A stretch of DNA of 64,000 nt from Climacteris rufus (GCA_013398175.1 VZRZ01006177.1:53268-117267), one strand, 5' to 3'; positions 25,301-38,106 are shown, counted from the first letter of the stretch. The notes: generated by a model from the letters alone, not told the origin. Numbers and translations are program-made.

Positions 25301-25595
25301 CCTAAGCATAGTTGAGCCTGGGAAGAAGGGAGGTGTAGGAGAAGGTGTTGATTTAAGATTCAGTTCTATTACTCTTTGTCCTTCTCTGACTTGATTGGTA
25401 ATATATTAAATTAATTTTCCCCAAGTCAGGTCTGTTTCATCTGTGCCTGTAACTGGTGAGTGATCTCTCCCTGTCCTGATGTCAACCCTGATGTTGAATG
25501 TTTCATTATATTTTCTCTCCCTGTCCAGCTGAGGAGGGGAGTGAAAGAGCAGCTTTGCTGGGCACCTGATGTCCAGCCAGCATCAACCCACCACA
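25301..25595 (+). mobile_element. ERV LTR fragment (family C), right inverted arm
   Basis: The reverse complement opens TGTGGTGGGTTGATGCTGGC and follows the left arm (23168-23447) for about 280 bp, including a GACAGGGAGAGATCA block. It stops at the CR1 5' junction near 25301. Together with the left arm it makes an imperfect long inverted repeat with a CR1 in the loop. It is truncated on the inner side. Confidence 0.82.
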
Positions 25596-27690
25596 AAACC
25601 ACAGATCAAAGTTGCATGTGATGTCAAAATTCCGCCAATGGATTAGTCCTTAGTCAAGCCAGCTAGAGGATTGAGGAAGACAAAAGCTGACATGCAGAAT
25701 GATGACATTACACCAAACTATTAAATAATCCAACAGTTACTCTAAATGCAAATTTATTTATACAGTTTTATTAAACAGCCTTATTGAAGGTGTCAGCAGT
25801 AAGAAAAAATGAGATCTACATAAGGAATCAATAATTGCAAGCACGTACTTTTTGTGCCTTTGATTAAAAAAATAAATATGAAATTATAAAATAACAAGAT
25901 TTAATTTTGATAATTCATGACATGCATACATGATTTTTTGTTTTCTGATTTGTTCATGAGTATTTTCTCCTATAAAACTTTTAGTGTAAAATATAAAAAT
26001 ATCCCAAGATGGTTTTTTTGGACAAAGTTACTTTTGCTCTGCAAATACTATCTACACAAATTGTTAAAATAAGATGATTTGTGGTAGTTGAATTTAAAAA
26101 AGAAAAAAAAAAAAAAAACAAAGCGAGAAAAGCCTGGCTTTTATGGACTAAAAGGTATTGAAATTCTGAAGAATAATGTGCCAAATGCAGCAAAGTAAAA
26201 TTACAGTGGATGAAAAATGATTTACATGTAGAAATCTGAAAATAAATTCCATATTGTATATGGCAGCATTATTATGTTTCACAGGATGCTGACACTAGGT
26301 TTGGGAAATTCGAAAAATGGGGATTCCCAAACATATATTTAAGCTACATCTTTTCTCCTCCGTCTTCTTTCTCTGTTCTATTCCCAGCTATGTGCATATT
26401 TCTTAGTCTTTCACATTAATGGTGGGTGTACATCAGAATGCAAATTTTCTCAAACTTCAAATTAAAAAAATAATGTGAATTTTAGAACTAAACTTCCTGT
26501 AAGTTTGAATCATATTCCCATTATTCCAATGAGGATTGATTTCTATTAAAATTCTAGCCCATTTTAGTCTTTGTAATGAGCCTAAAATAGCTGCCAGCTT
26601 GCAGTGCTGGAATTAATGATAATCGAATGTAACACAAAATGTATTTCCATATTTTGTATTGCTTAAATGATTTCATCTCAGATGTAGTATGATTCCTTTT
26701 AGAGATGACTACTTCTATTTAATCTCTTTTCCAATTCTAATTTGAATTTCATATTGTTCCTGACTGTTTAATGAATATTTTGGGAGATGGCCATAGTGTT
26801 GTTAATTATACCAGAGACTGAGTATAATTAATTCTTTTGGACCCAAAGTCATCTAGTTAATCGATTTCTGATGAAACTGAAGATTAAACACAGATAGTTC
26901 ACTTCTTCCTTCATTCATTTTAATTTTTCCCTCTTTGAATTCAATCAGATTACTTTGGGAAGTCATTGCTGGCAAATCAATTTGTGGACCCATTTGGGGT
27001 ATTATCCAGATGTTAATAGATGGATGATCCACTCAGGCCAGGCACCTTCCTATCAATTTTATTTTTTTAATTAAAAAAAAAAAATTAAAGTAGATTTACT
27101 ACCTTTATTTTTAATTCATATTTAAATGATTCTTAACTGCCTATTAACAGAATACAAAGGGATCCTCAAAAGAGTTCTCTGTAGACCAGACAATTCACAA
27201 AGTGAAAGCAATGTAGTGATGTAGATGACATTCCTCATATTAGTGAGGCATTAACTCACATGGCTAAATTTGATTTTAGGGAATGGCCTGTAAGGGCTCA
27301 AATGAAAAAGAAAAAAAATACACTGTAGTGTCCAGGAGTTCCCATCATATTTTCTCCCGGTGCTATAAATAATGGTATATTTTAATTTTTCATGGTGGGA
27401 AAAGCCCTACTGGCTGTAAGGAGATAATCAAAAAAGGATAACAAAAAAATTAAAAAGGAGAACTTTGTTCCAGTTAATGAGAGAAACTTTGTACATTTTT
27501 CATTTATTACTTTATTATTGCAGTAACAGATACTTCTAGTTTGCTACTTTCATACTGCAATGGCTCACAACCCAAAGATATTCTTTAACTGTATTCAATA
27601 TCCTATGATGAATAGACCTAAGACAACTTTTAATGCTGTTTCTTTATTGGCAAGTGAGAAAAGAGCACAAGTTACCAGGCGATTCATTAT
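25596..27690. other. No gene or repeat recognised
   Basis: AT-rich, with an A-rich run at 26095-26121 and a T-run/A-run inverted pair at 27058-27086. Confidence 0.5.
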
Positions 27691-27696
27691 CTATGT

Positions 27697-28272
27697 TGCT
27701 GCAGTGCCTCTGGGGGTTGCTGGCGGTCTGGCCTGGCTCTGCGGGGGCTGGGCCCTGCGGCCCGCCTGCTGGGAAGGGCCTGGGACCGTGTGATGGCCAT
27801 TTCCCCCCACCCGCCGTGAGGGAGCTCCTCCTGGACCGGGGAGGAGCTGCGCTCGTCCAAAAGGGCAGCCCATTAGTTTGTTCCGTGTTACAGACCCCCC
27901 GCATGACTGGCCAGTGCCTCCGTCAGTCTGCTGACATCACGTGAGCCCCCCGCAGCCTTTGGCTCACACACATAAGCCCTTCCCCTGGCGCTGTATGAAA
28001 AGAGCCTGCACCAACCAGCCGTCCCTTGTCTTTGCCTCTCCATTGCAATTTCAGTACTAAAATCAGCTGGACTTAAGCAGAAAAGAACCATTCCTTGTCT
28101 CTTTACTTCTGCTGCCTTAATTAAACTGTGTGCATAAATTTTGCTAACACCAGCATGGAAGAAGAAGGCAGCCACAACACCGATGGAGACTGGCAGAGCC
28201 TGGGATCGCTTCTCTCAGGTCACGTGACTGCTGCCGAAGGCTTCCAGTAACCCACTCTTTTTACCCACGGCA
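27697..28272 (+). mobile_element. ERV solo LTR (family A copy 2), 576 bp, 6-bp TSD with one mismatch
   Basis: Starts TGCTGCAGTGCCTCTGGG and ends TTTACCCACGGCA, the same termini as the 16.2-kb copy. Flanks are CTATGT (27691-27696) and CTGTGT (28273-28278), a 6-bp duplication with one transition. The usual AATAAA is not obvious at the expected place, where the copy reads AGTACTAAAATC. CpG-rich U3. Plus orientation, no internal retroviral region. Confidence 0.88.
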
Positions 28273-28278
28273 CTGTGT

Positions 28279-30205
28279 TTTCTGGAAAACTAGGGCCAAC
28301 AATAAAATATTTAACAGCAGCTGTTTACATAAATAAATCCCTTTTGGACAAGATGTGTAAACATATACCTCAATCTCCTCAACACTTGAGCACATTATAT
28401 GTTAAATTTATATTAAATGTATTACTGAATAAAAGCCTTGGTATTAACTTAGAAATATTTTCTGTTTCTCAGACTAAGATCAGATGTGCATGTTCTTTGT
28501 CAGGAATTGTACTGTTTAACATTCAAACAGTGACTTTGTTAATCTGTAGAAACAAAGACTTCACAAGATTAAAAGCTATTCAATTTTCTAATTAATGTTC
28601 TTATGGTATAATTTTGCCAACCTTTCTGTATTTACATATTTACATATTGACATATTTGTAGCTGTCAGTGGTTAACTTGAAATTTCATTCCCAAAAAAAA
28701 TACTTTTATATTTAAAATAAAGTGAAATGTTAGTAGTTTATCATAATACTAAGGCTTTTTAAATTCAGCCTTATTTTAAGGGAAATGTAAGTAATTATTC
28801 AGCAGTCATTAAAAAGTAAGAGGAATTTTCATCTGAGTGTTACTTTAAAGAACTGCAGAGTGCTAGGTAAGGAATGCATTTGGCTTTAAAATTATGACAT
28901 GAAAAGAACTCTAATGAGTAATGAGGGATATTTTGATTCAATAATACTCCACTCATCATGAAAAAAAGTTTATCTTCAGGTTAAGCCTTGCTCTAGGAGA
29001 TCATGAAGACAACTATCAATTGTTCAAGGCTGAGAACGACTTACTATAAATAATCGTCTTAGCTATCTGAATCCGGGAACAAAAGATTAAAGTGTTAGAA
29101 TATAGAACTCCTCTTTACAACCTTTTTATCCCTGAGGTCTAAACAATGTGTGAATAGGTGATTAGATCTTCAGACTTATGAAAGTCTGCACAGTAAATCT
29201 TGATATGTCATAAAACAGAAATTTAGTCCTGTCTCTAGAAAAATGTATATACTTCCATAATGTTTGAATGGTTTGACTGGACACTACTACGGCCATTATA
29301 TTTATGAAATATTAGTTGAATATTAGATTAGATCTTTTAATTGTTATTAAATGTCAGGGAGATAATTTGAAGTAATTCAAGATACTGGACTTTATAACTT
29401 GTGTGCTTTCCTTTTTAATGGCAAACACTCTTATTCATGTTTGCATTACCTGTGGAGATATTGAGAATCAGGGAGTCAGACTTTAAGTGCTGTTAAATTC
29501 ACATTTGTAGTGACATTTAAAGCTAAGAGTTCAGAGAATGAGGTTCAATGCTACTTTTGCTTTGTAGCTATTCTCACATTACTCAGCTATAAATGGACAG
29601 AGTTACTGGACGTGAGATAAACAGCAGAATGTGATACTAACTACATTTTCCCCTTCCTTTCTCTTTCCATAGTTTCACCCCAAGCCAGTGAAGTTTAATA
29701 ATATTGTATTGATGCCTGAACTCTAATGGACATTTGACCATATGATTAATTCAGAAGTACCTAATTAGTATTCGGTGGAATAGAGTGTCTCATTCTATTT
29801 CTATTCTTGGCTTTTAGTATGTATTTACCTAGATAAATTACATGGAAATAATAGGAGGATCTGCTGAGTTGAGGGTGTTCCCTTTTTAATGAAAGTAGAA
29901 AATTCAATTAGACTACTTATCATATAATCAAAACTGATTTTCTACTTTAAGTAGAAAATGTCAACAGATAATTTAATTGTATTTATTTATACCTTTCATA
30001 AGAGAAACAGAAGAAATCACCATTAATTCTAGCAAATCTAATCAAAGACAGCAAATAACCTGCTGCAGTATACTTGCCACAACGCAGACGGCCATAAAGC
30101 AATACTGTTAAGACTCAGAAGAAAAGGATAACCCTATGTCCTGGCACTTTGTCTTTCCACTGCTACATTTCCTTGATTTATCTTTCTAAAAGTAATTATA
30201 GTTAT
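28279..30205. other. No gene or repeat recognised
   Basis: AT-rich single-copy-looking sequence. A 106-codon plus frame at 28275-28595 starts at the end of the LTR and has no recognisable homology. Confidence 0.5.
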
Positions 30206-30246
30206 GCTGACAATGATGATGATGAGGATGATGATGATGATGATGG
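30206..30246. repeat. (GAT)n trinucleotide microsatellite
   Basis: About a dozen GAT/GATGAT units with one GAG interruption, between TGCTGACAAT and GGCAGCAG. Confidence 0.9.
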
Positions 30247-33154
30247 CAGCAGTGAGAACAGTAACAGCTGGTGTGGTAGAAGTCACTGCAAGCAAAATTA
30301 GTTTCATTCGTTTAAAAAATAATCTGATCCATCCAACTGCTGAATATTGCTAAATGAACATATTGGTTACAGTACGTGCCAAAAGACTGAAAAAAGCATT
30401 GCAAAATTCTGTGTTAAAAATGCTGAGAAGGACTCCAGATTTTCCAGCTACTTCTGTTGCCTACAGCCAGCTTCAGATTTTGGTACGTTTGGGGTCAGTG
30501 CTATGAATTTGAATGTGTGCAATGAACCTTAATTTTGCTTTCTGAATTGTTTTATGGATGCCAAGTATAATCAAAAGCCTATCTAAAAATCAATCTGTAT
30601 ACTTTGTGTTTAATTAACTCTTTGTTTCTTCACTGCAAAGAGTTCATAAGTATTTGACATGTTTTTTGTATTATTAATAAGCATTTCATGCCAAAGAGAA
30701 CTATTTCAATGTTTCTGTCTTAATTTTCATTTTTTTCATAGGATGGCCTTAGATATGCCAAAAAGATTATGATCGTATTTTCTCATGTAAAACTACACTT
30801 GAAGCTGTCTACCAAAGTGATTCTGTGGATAAGGAGGGAAAAAAAAACCAAAGAAAACCAAAAAACAACAACAAACTAGGAAAAACCCAAACCTAGCCAA
30901 ACCAGAATCTAGATACGAAAATACATTCTCAAAGGATGAAAAATGAGGAGCTCCAAAGTTTGTTTTCATAGACCACATGATTTGTTGACTAAACACAGCT
31001 TTCTTGAAATCTATTAAAAGGCAAACTGCCAAAATAGCAGAATTGTTATTACTACTACTGAAGGTATTAATAATCATCATTTTGCCAACTCTAGCTTTAC
31101 CAGTCCTTCACTTTGATTATCGGTCCTTCAGCCAAAATTCATTCCTATGCTTAGTTCTTTATCAACATCACTTTACTATTTTTCCCATAATTAGATTTCT
31201 TATTCACCTGTTGGAGGCTGGAGTTGTTTCAAAGATGAAGGTTTCTCATGAAAAAATATTTTTACTGGAAGCTTAAGCTGAAGAAGGAGCATGAATATGT
31301 TATAAATGTTATTAAGCATAATGTTATAAGAAAGCTCATCACTTCAGAGAGAAGAAATTGCCTAACTATTCAGTACCTTCTCTCAGAATTACTGGGGGAT
31401 TCAAACTATGACTGTGGAGAAACTCAGAAACCTTTATAGAAACTCCTTGCTCCCAAATTCTCTTAACCAGAAGGTTTCTTGTCTGTTCTTATTTTTTGGG
31501 TCTCTTTGGAGTAGATTACTTCTGGCATTCATTTCAGCACAAAACTCAGCTTCACAGAGATGGAAAAGGAGTGGCATTAAAGGATGACATTACAGACTGG
31601 AGAAGAGAGCAGTGTCCTGGAGGAAGCTATCTCTCCAGGTTGGACTGCACAGTGAGTCAGATGGTGATTACAGAAAACACCATAACGTGTTGCTTAAAAT
31701 AATGCTATTACAATATTTCTGAAGGGAAAGCTCTAAGTGCTGGGTCACAACAGTTTAAAGATAGCCATGTTCAAAGCAGAGGAAATTTAGACTAGTCCTT
31801 ATTTTTCCATTACACATAATCCTTAATAGCATGTAATTTTGGGGGACAGCAAAACCTTTCTGTTCATTTCTTAGAAAAGCTAGCAGTGTTGGGTGCTGGA
31901 TCTGCCTCATCCCACCATTATTCTCCAAGAAACATTTTTTACAAAATGTGTTCTTTATCTGAACGCATTTTAAAACTAGCTGTTATACAAAATTTAAAAT
32001 ATTATACTGATCACAGCCATTTTATAGAGAAAACTTAACAAAAATCTGTCTCCCATCCTAATCTAACTTTTAAGAAAAATGTTTAATGAGAAAAGGTGGC
32101 ATGGTGATTATAAAGGAATCCATTTCTATATGAAATGGGAATATTTGCATTTAATTTTTATGAGGATAAATATTGAACACCTGATGCTTCATGAAATTAA
32201 TTGTCTGATGTTGGATAGATCAGCTAATACCATTATGCTAATTTCTGAGTGATATACTTGCAATTGTCATGCATATTACAATAAGACAGTGCAGTGGGAA
32301 CTCTGATTTGCCATGGCAACCATTAATTGGATGTGCAGGAGGTGGTGTTTTGCTTTAAATAAATCTGACTGGGTCAGCAATTGAATGTTTCAAATACATG
32401 ATTTATATTTTACACTTTTTCCACATTTTTTCTGGATTTGAATTAGTTTTTCTTCATGTCTATGTGTTCCTGAGAAAGGAATGGGATAAAATTGAGTGGA
32501 ACCCCGGGACATTTTGTTTTATGATTATTTTTGTGAATGCACATTTTGTATTTCTAAGTCTGACAAATGAAAGCTGATTGTAATTACATTTGTGTTCCTG
32601 CCATGCGTTCTCAGGCCTCTTTCTCCTTTGTTTCTTTCTCATGTGACTATTATTATGGATCAAATAGCTGTTTTGCATAAATCATTTCCATAAAAATGTA
32701 CAGTTGGTTTTTGATTTACAGAGAGTTTGACATAGGAGACAGTATTTCTGCATATCACACTGGGATTTTGACTAAAATACATTGGGATGTATACAAGAAA
32801 AATTAACTTCCAGAGAAATGAATCCTAAGTAAATACTCAGAGAGAAATTATTAAGATCTGAGGACAATAGGTATTTCAAGGCAGGAAAATGTGAAATGTA
32901 AAGACTCTTCTCTGAGTTATTCTCTAAGTTATATTCCATGGCATATTCACCAAAAATTTTTTCAGAAAAAATCTGATCATTTCTACATTAAACCATGCTC
33001 TCAAAATACTGGGATTTTTTCACAATTAAAACCAGATGCAACTCTGAAGGCATGCATAAATGTGATTAATTTTGTACAAATGAGTTGTGAGTTGTGCCTA
33101 AGCCAAGGAAGATGACTATAGCATTCAAGGTCATATTATTTTCTTTGCTTACTT
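30247..33154. other. No gene or repeat recognised
   Basis: AT-rich; nothing assignable. Confidence 0.5.
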
Positions 33155-33481
33155 GTGGAGGCTTCTTATGACGTTAAGAAGTCAACATTCCATAATATAT
33201 TAATATTTATATATCAATATTTAGAAAACCATCTGGATTCAATACAGGACAAAAACATCTCCCTAGTATTAGTCAATGAAGATATTGACGCTTCAGAATT
33301 AGTCCGTATAGGTTCATCCTCAAGCATAGTCCAGGACTTTGTCAGATTCCTAGGCATGCCATCGCTTATAGGTCGCTGCCTAGCCCCAGAGAAGAATTTG
33401 GGGCAGGACGTGTGCATAGTACTGGGTACTTTGGGAGGATCATTACATCAGTTCTCTAGAATGAGGAAGGCTTATCTGTAG
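33155..33481 (+). other. Unidentified 108-codon open frame, weak coding look
   Basis: A 108-residue frame whose middle is less AT-rich than the flanks and contains several CpGs. It includes ISLVLVNEDIDASELVRIGS, a hydrophobic strand followed by an acidic turn and a helix. That pattern is loosely like the end of a von Willebrand A fold, but this is a visual impression only. There is no recognisable start context, splice site pair or partner exon. A 67-codon frame also exists on the opposite strand. It may be chance, an exon fragment or an old viral or transposon relic. Confidence 0.2.
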
Positions 33482-33626
33482 CCCTGAATAATTGGTGAAT
33501 GTGTCCCAACAACCCAAAGGTTTTGTTTTAAAGATATGGTGAAGGTGGGGTAGTTTGTGGTTTTGGTTTTTTTTTGTTTCCTTCAGTTTTTTTGTTTTGG
33601 TTTGCTTGGGTTTATTTGGTTGTGTT

Positions 33627-33795
33627 TTTTGTTTTTTTTTTTTTTTTTTTTGGGTTGTTTTTTTTTTTTTTTTTTTTGGGTTGTTTTTTTTTTTTTTTTT
33701 TTTGGGTTGTTTTTTTTTTTTTTTTTTTTGGGTTGTTTTTTTTTTTTTTTTTTTTGGGTTGTTTTTTTTTTTTTTTTTTTTTTGGTTGGTTGGTC
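33627..33795. repeat. T-rich minisatellite, strict 26-bp unit
   Basis: GGGTTG followed by a T run recurs with GGG at 33652, 33678, 33704, 33730 and 33756, exactly 26 bp apart each time. Before and after it decays into T/TTGG-rich DNA. The poly-phenylalanine and poly-lysine frames here are artefacts of this repeat. Confidence 0.95.
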
Positions 33796-35763
33796 TTTTT
33801 GTTTTGTTTTGGTTTTTGTTTTTTTGGGTTTTTAAAAAAAATTTAAGGTTTTTTACTTGTTTTCTCAAGTAAAATTATTATGATATTATTCTTTTATTTT
33901 TATAATATGGTAAGAAGATAAACCTCCTTCAAGTGATTCTTATACCATTGCTTACCTGACAGAAACCAGCAAAGTAGAAAGTAGATCATCATATTTTCTG
34001 TTTTTCTGTGGAAACCACACCACCATATTCCAACCAATAGACTGCTATACAAAAGGTAGACTTTCTTCTAATGCTGTGCAGCATTGGGTCACTATACAGC
34101 AATAATGCTCTAAGAATGGCTGGGCATCTCAGAAGACACAGGGTGTGAAACTTATATCCAGCATTTGATTTCTTTATTCCTTGATCTTAAGCTGATGATC
34201 CTTGGGAAAAATTTCTAACAAACATTTGAGTACATGTGAATATATGTGTTTTCAAGATTCCTTCCTGAATCACAGCTGTAATATTTTTATATCCTGAGAA
34301 AAGATATGTTTAGCTGTATGATCTTTGTTGAAAATCCTTTTCTTTTTCATAGATACTAGTTTCCAGATCAAGCAAAATGCTTAAATGAACTTACTCTTGA
34401 TATAACAATGTCAGTGTTTCTGACAGTTTTGTTCTAAGAATAGTGAGGACATATTAGCTTTAATTGAAGTCAGCACTAAGATGTATTGAGCTGAAATGCT
34501 GATGCAGAGCAACAATGGTCAAAAAGTCACAAGGGTGACACAAAATTTCTGGTTTCAAGATAACCTGTCATGCAAGTAATTATAACAGAATCCATCTAAA
34601 AGTGCAAGCATAACCTTCTAAATTATTCCATTACATTAACCCTGAATTATACCTTCTTGTCCATGATAACAAAAACAATATGAAGGAGAGATATGGAAGG
34701 AGAAATCCAGTTTAATTAATCAAGGAAATTGGTAGTAAAACATTTCATATGACTATTTTCAGCCAATGGAACAAATATTTGTATTGTATTTACTGTAAAT
34801 TAGTCTACTCCTAAAAAATTCTGCACATTTGAATATCTTGGAGCTTTTTTCTGTCAAAGTTTCTTACGTCTTTTTCCTGTCTGTTGAGGCATAATTAAAT
34901 GCATGGCCCAATGTGTGTTATAATGGATAACTAAAAATTAACGGTTTCAATATTACTGCACTCTTGTTTGCCAGGCTTACATATAAACAATCAGATCATT
35001 AGAAACAAGAGTCCAGTGTAATTGTACTCTAACACACGGAAAAGGGTCTCAATGCTCAGGTTGCACCAAAGACCTTAACCTGTATGGTGCCATTTTCCGT
35101 GTTTTTTGCCTGATTAGTTTCATAGTTTTTAATAATATTACAATCTGAGTCAAGATTTTACTATTATCCTAGAAAAGCCTCCCATGTAAATAAAGAGTCC
35201 CCTGATCTCCTTATTTGTTCTTAAATTTTAACTATTCAGGAAGGTTACAGACATAATTGCCTGTTTCCCAGTCCATACTTTAAAGTCTTTTTCCTTTGGG
35301 AAAAAAGGAAGAAAAATGGGAAAAGAAATAAAGAAGGTTTAGTTAAATTGTTGGTTTGCGGTTTTTTAATGTAATAATTAAACAAAAATACTTATAATTT
35401 ATGTGCCAGCTCTTTTTTCTTCTGTGTGAAAAACCACAACTCTTTGGGGGGTTATTGCTGTCATCCAGGCAGGAGTCATTTCACAGAATGTGACATTACT
35501 TGTTTAGAATTCAATTATGTTTTCTTTCATGTCAAGCAACATCAAATGATCATTTGACTTTTAGTCCTTTGACATCAGTAGTTGTTACAATTCATGGCAG
35601 ATGACTCCTCAGATGTCAGAAGCTTGGGCCAATTGTGATAAAACTTTTTATTTTTCATGTATATAACAACTGACAATCACAATGATTCAGAAATGCCTAT
35701 TACAGTGGAAACAGCCTTTATTCATTTAATTTCTGCATGAAGAGCTACTCAGAGCTTTGGTTG
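33796..35763. other. No gene or repeat recognised
   Basis: AT-rich; no assignable feature. Confidence 0.5.
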
Positions 35764-35768
35764 TGCAC

Positions 35769-36999
35769 TGTAGTGGTTTAGCCCTGGCCAATGGCCAAGG
35801 CCCCACCAGTACTGTTCTTGTCCCCCTTCCAAATTGAACTGTGTTACTAAACCATGATAAGAAATGCTGGCAGAGTAGCAAAATTAGGCTGAGACAAGGT
35901 CAGTGCATCTAAGTGATAAAGTGAATTTATTACGGAGTCAAAGGAGCAAGCAAAAACAAAGGAACATCTCCTAAACATTCTTCCTCTGCCGTCCTCCCAT
36001 CTCCCCCTGCCAAAAGCTTCACAGCCCTCTCTCTCCTCCCAGATCGTAAGGGGAACCTGGGGAGGGGGTTTTTCTCTAATTAGTTTAGTCCTTAGATGCT
36101 CAGGTGTTTCCTCTTCTTAGCAATTATACCTGGAGGGGTCTCTCTCTCTCTCTCCTTTGGCACCATGGCACGGTTTGCAGAAGTTGGCACGCAGCCTGTC
36201 CTAAACTGCTGCCGCTGTTTCCTCCCAGATCAGGCTGGTCCACACTTAGGGTGGGGGTGACCCAAAGCTTCTTTACCTCACCGACTCCTGCAGTTCAACC
36301 CTTCTAGGAGTAGAAGCAGTTACTGACTGTGTCCATTCCTCACCAGACCAAAGGCCCTCCTGTAGGAGATCACGCCTTTTTGCACTGTCTCTGCTTCATT
36401 CTTCCCCATCGGGCTGGTCTTTCTCTTAGGATAGGAATAAAACCAGGCTTCTTTTAACATAATTGACTCCCTTATTGATTCAGGAGCAAAGTCCTTGGTC
36501 CCCACCAGACACAGCTACTCTTGTGGGAGTTCACTTCCTCCTGCACCGTCTCCGCTCCAAGTTTGATTAAAGTTTCTCACCACAGGCTTTGAAGATGTAT
36601 CAGTTCCGATGATGCAGGAACCTCCTCCTTCATTGCTTCTCTTCTTTGGCAGACTGGCATAGTTTGCTGGCTTTCATATCTGATGTTTCAGTTGTTTTTC
36701 CTAGTTATTTGCTGTACTCCTTCTCCTCTGCCTAATCTACTACCTACGTGACTACATAACTACATGGCGCGCGCCTGCGTACTACAGAGATTGCTTCTTA
36801 AATGTACTGTCGCAGAGGCGTTTCTGTCCTTCCTAATTGGCCCAGCTGTGGAAAACAGCACATCAATCTCCCAGGAACCATCAGAGATAGGCCCTGACTA
36901 GACAGGTGTGGGAGCTTCTGGAAGCTCCTTACAGGAGCCATCATTTGGCCCCTACCACACCGAGAAAGCTAGACCTCCCAAACTTATCAAACCACCACA
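35769..36999 (-). mobile_element. ERV solo LTR (family C), 1231 bp, 5-bp TSD
   Basis: Ends are TGTAGTGGTTT at 35769 and AAACCACCACA ending at 36999, near-perfect inverted termini. They are flanked by the exact 5-bp duplication TGCAC (35764-35768, 37000-37004). A minus-strand AATAAA at 35926-35931 sits about 160 bp from one end, which supports minus orientation but does not prove it. A (TC)n tract lies at about 36137-36156. A 5-bp duplication is usual for ERVL-like and some other retroviruses. The inverted arms at 23.2 and 25.6 kb belong to related LTRs. No internal genes adjoin. Confidence 0.92.
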
Positions 37000-37004
37000 T
37001 GCAC

Positions 37005-38106
37005 TCATTTTAAAAGACAGAAATTTTCTTGATGTGTAAGTTGGTGGTTTTCTTCTGAGTGGTTTTCTTCACTCAGAAACTTCCTGCCTGGCCACCCATA
37101 AAAATCCTTGTCTTCATTCCTCTTTCACTGGGTTCTTAGTCACATCCTCATTACACTTACAAAGACAAGGACCTTCACACTGAATGCCTCTCGTTCATCA
37201 GGTTTATTTGGTGATGTTGACCTTCTCACCCATATTCTAGTAGGAGTTGATTAATAGCTGGTAGGTAGAGCTCTTGGAGAGTTATCTAGCAGGTGGTAGA
37301 AGGGAAGAGAGAGCAAAAGAATGGACACACTTGCCTCACAGCGGAATGCAGGTGTGAAAGTTTACTTAAAAATTAAATACAGAAAACTGGTTAAATTTCT
37401 ATCTAGTGTTTGGGAAATTGGATAGAGGTACTGGTCAATTGCTCATTTTTTCCTTTTTGTTTTCCTTTTCCTTCTCTTTTTCCTTTCATTTGCCTGCCTG
37501 AAATGAGAATTACTTTATGATACAGATCTTCTACAGTCATGTTTACTTGCCTTATTTCTGGCTAATGATCTACGCAGGATGGATTTCAATGCTTTTTAGA
37601 AAATATAGCTGTTCAAATTCAGAAAGGTTGGTTATTAGCTGCTGTATTTTATTAAGGGGATTATACTTGTGATCTTTCATCCACACTTATTTAACTTAGT
37701 TTCTACAGAGTTTTTACAAGTTAATTGGTTTTGACCCAGTTCTCCCAGAAGTGTAGATTTTTGAAACCATGAAAATGAGTTACAGAATCTGTTGCCTTTC
37801 AACAGAAAATAGGTGTCTATTTCTTGACCCTTTTGAAATCTCTTCCTCAATAATTTAACATGATTTTTTAAAAGAAATTGCTCTTTTGCAAGATACAGCA
37901 TTAAAATTATCACCATTTTTGATACATTGCTTGTTTCAATTAATCTTGTCAGAGTTGCTTTTTCTTTGTCATTTACCTCCTCAATTTGTGCATCTTTAGG
38001 ACATTTTGTAAAACCCACATTTTTTGTAAGTAAAAAAAAAAATATATATATATATTAAGAAAAGCATGAGGTTTTGTTTTCTTTGCATGGAGTTTAGCAG
38101 TATGTA
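37005..38106. other. No gene recognised; small pyrimidine tract and (TA)n
   Basis: Contains a pyrimidine-rich run at about 37446-37492 and an A-run/(TA)n at 38033-38056. The 113-codon minus frame at 37677-38018 has no recognisable family. Confidence 0.5.

Noticed and set aside
23168..25595. A DNA transposon with long terminal inverted repeats
   Set aside because: No shared target duplication flanks the outer ends, the arms match a known-style LTR present elsewhere in full, and the interior is an ordinary truncated CR1 rather than a transposase.
16211..28272. A single 12-kb provirus bounded by the two family A LTRs
   Set aside because: Each LTR has its own distinct 6-bp duplication, and the interval holds host-like DNA and a CR1 rather than retroviral genes.
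31496..31702. 68-codon frame as a host exon
   Set aside because: No flanking splice signals could be paired with another exon and no family was recognised.
33627..33795. Regularly spaced repeats resembling a CRISPR array
   Set aside because: The spacers are homopolymer T, not unique sequence, and the genome is a vertebrate's.
33443..33872. Long poly-Phe and poly-Lys/Asn frames on both strands
   Set aside because: They are direct translations of the T-rich 26-bp minisatellite and have no coding basis.
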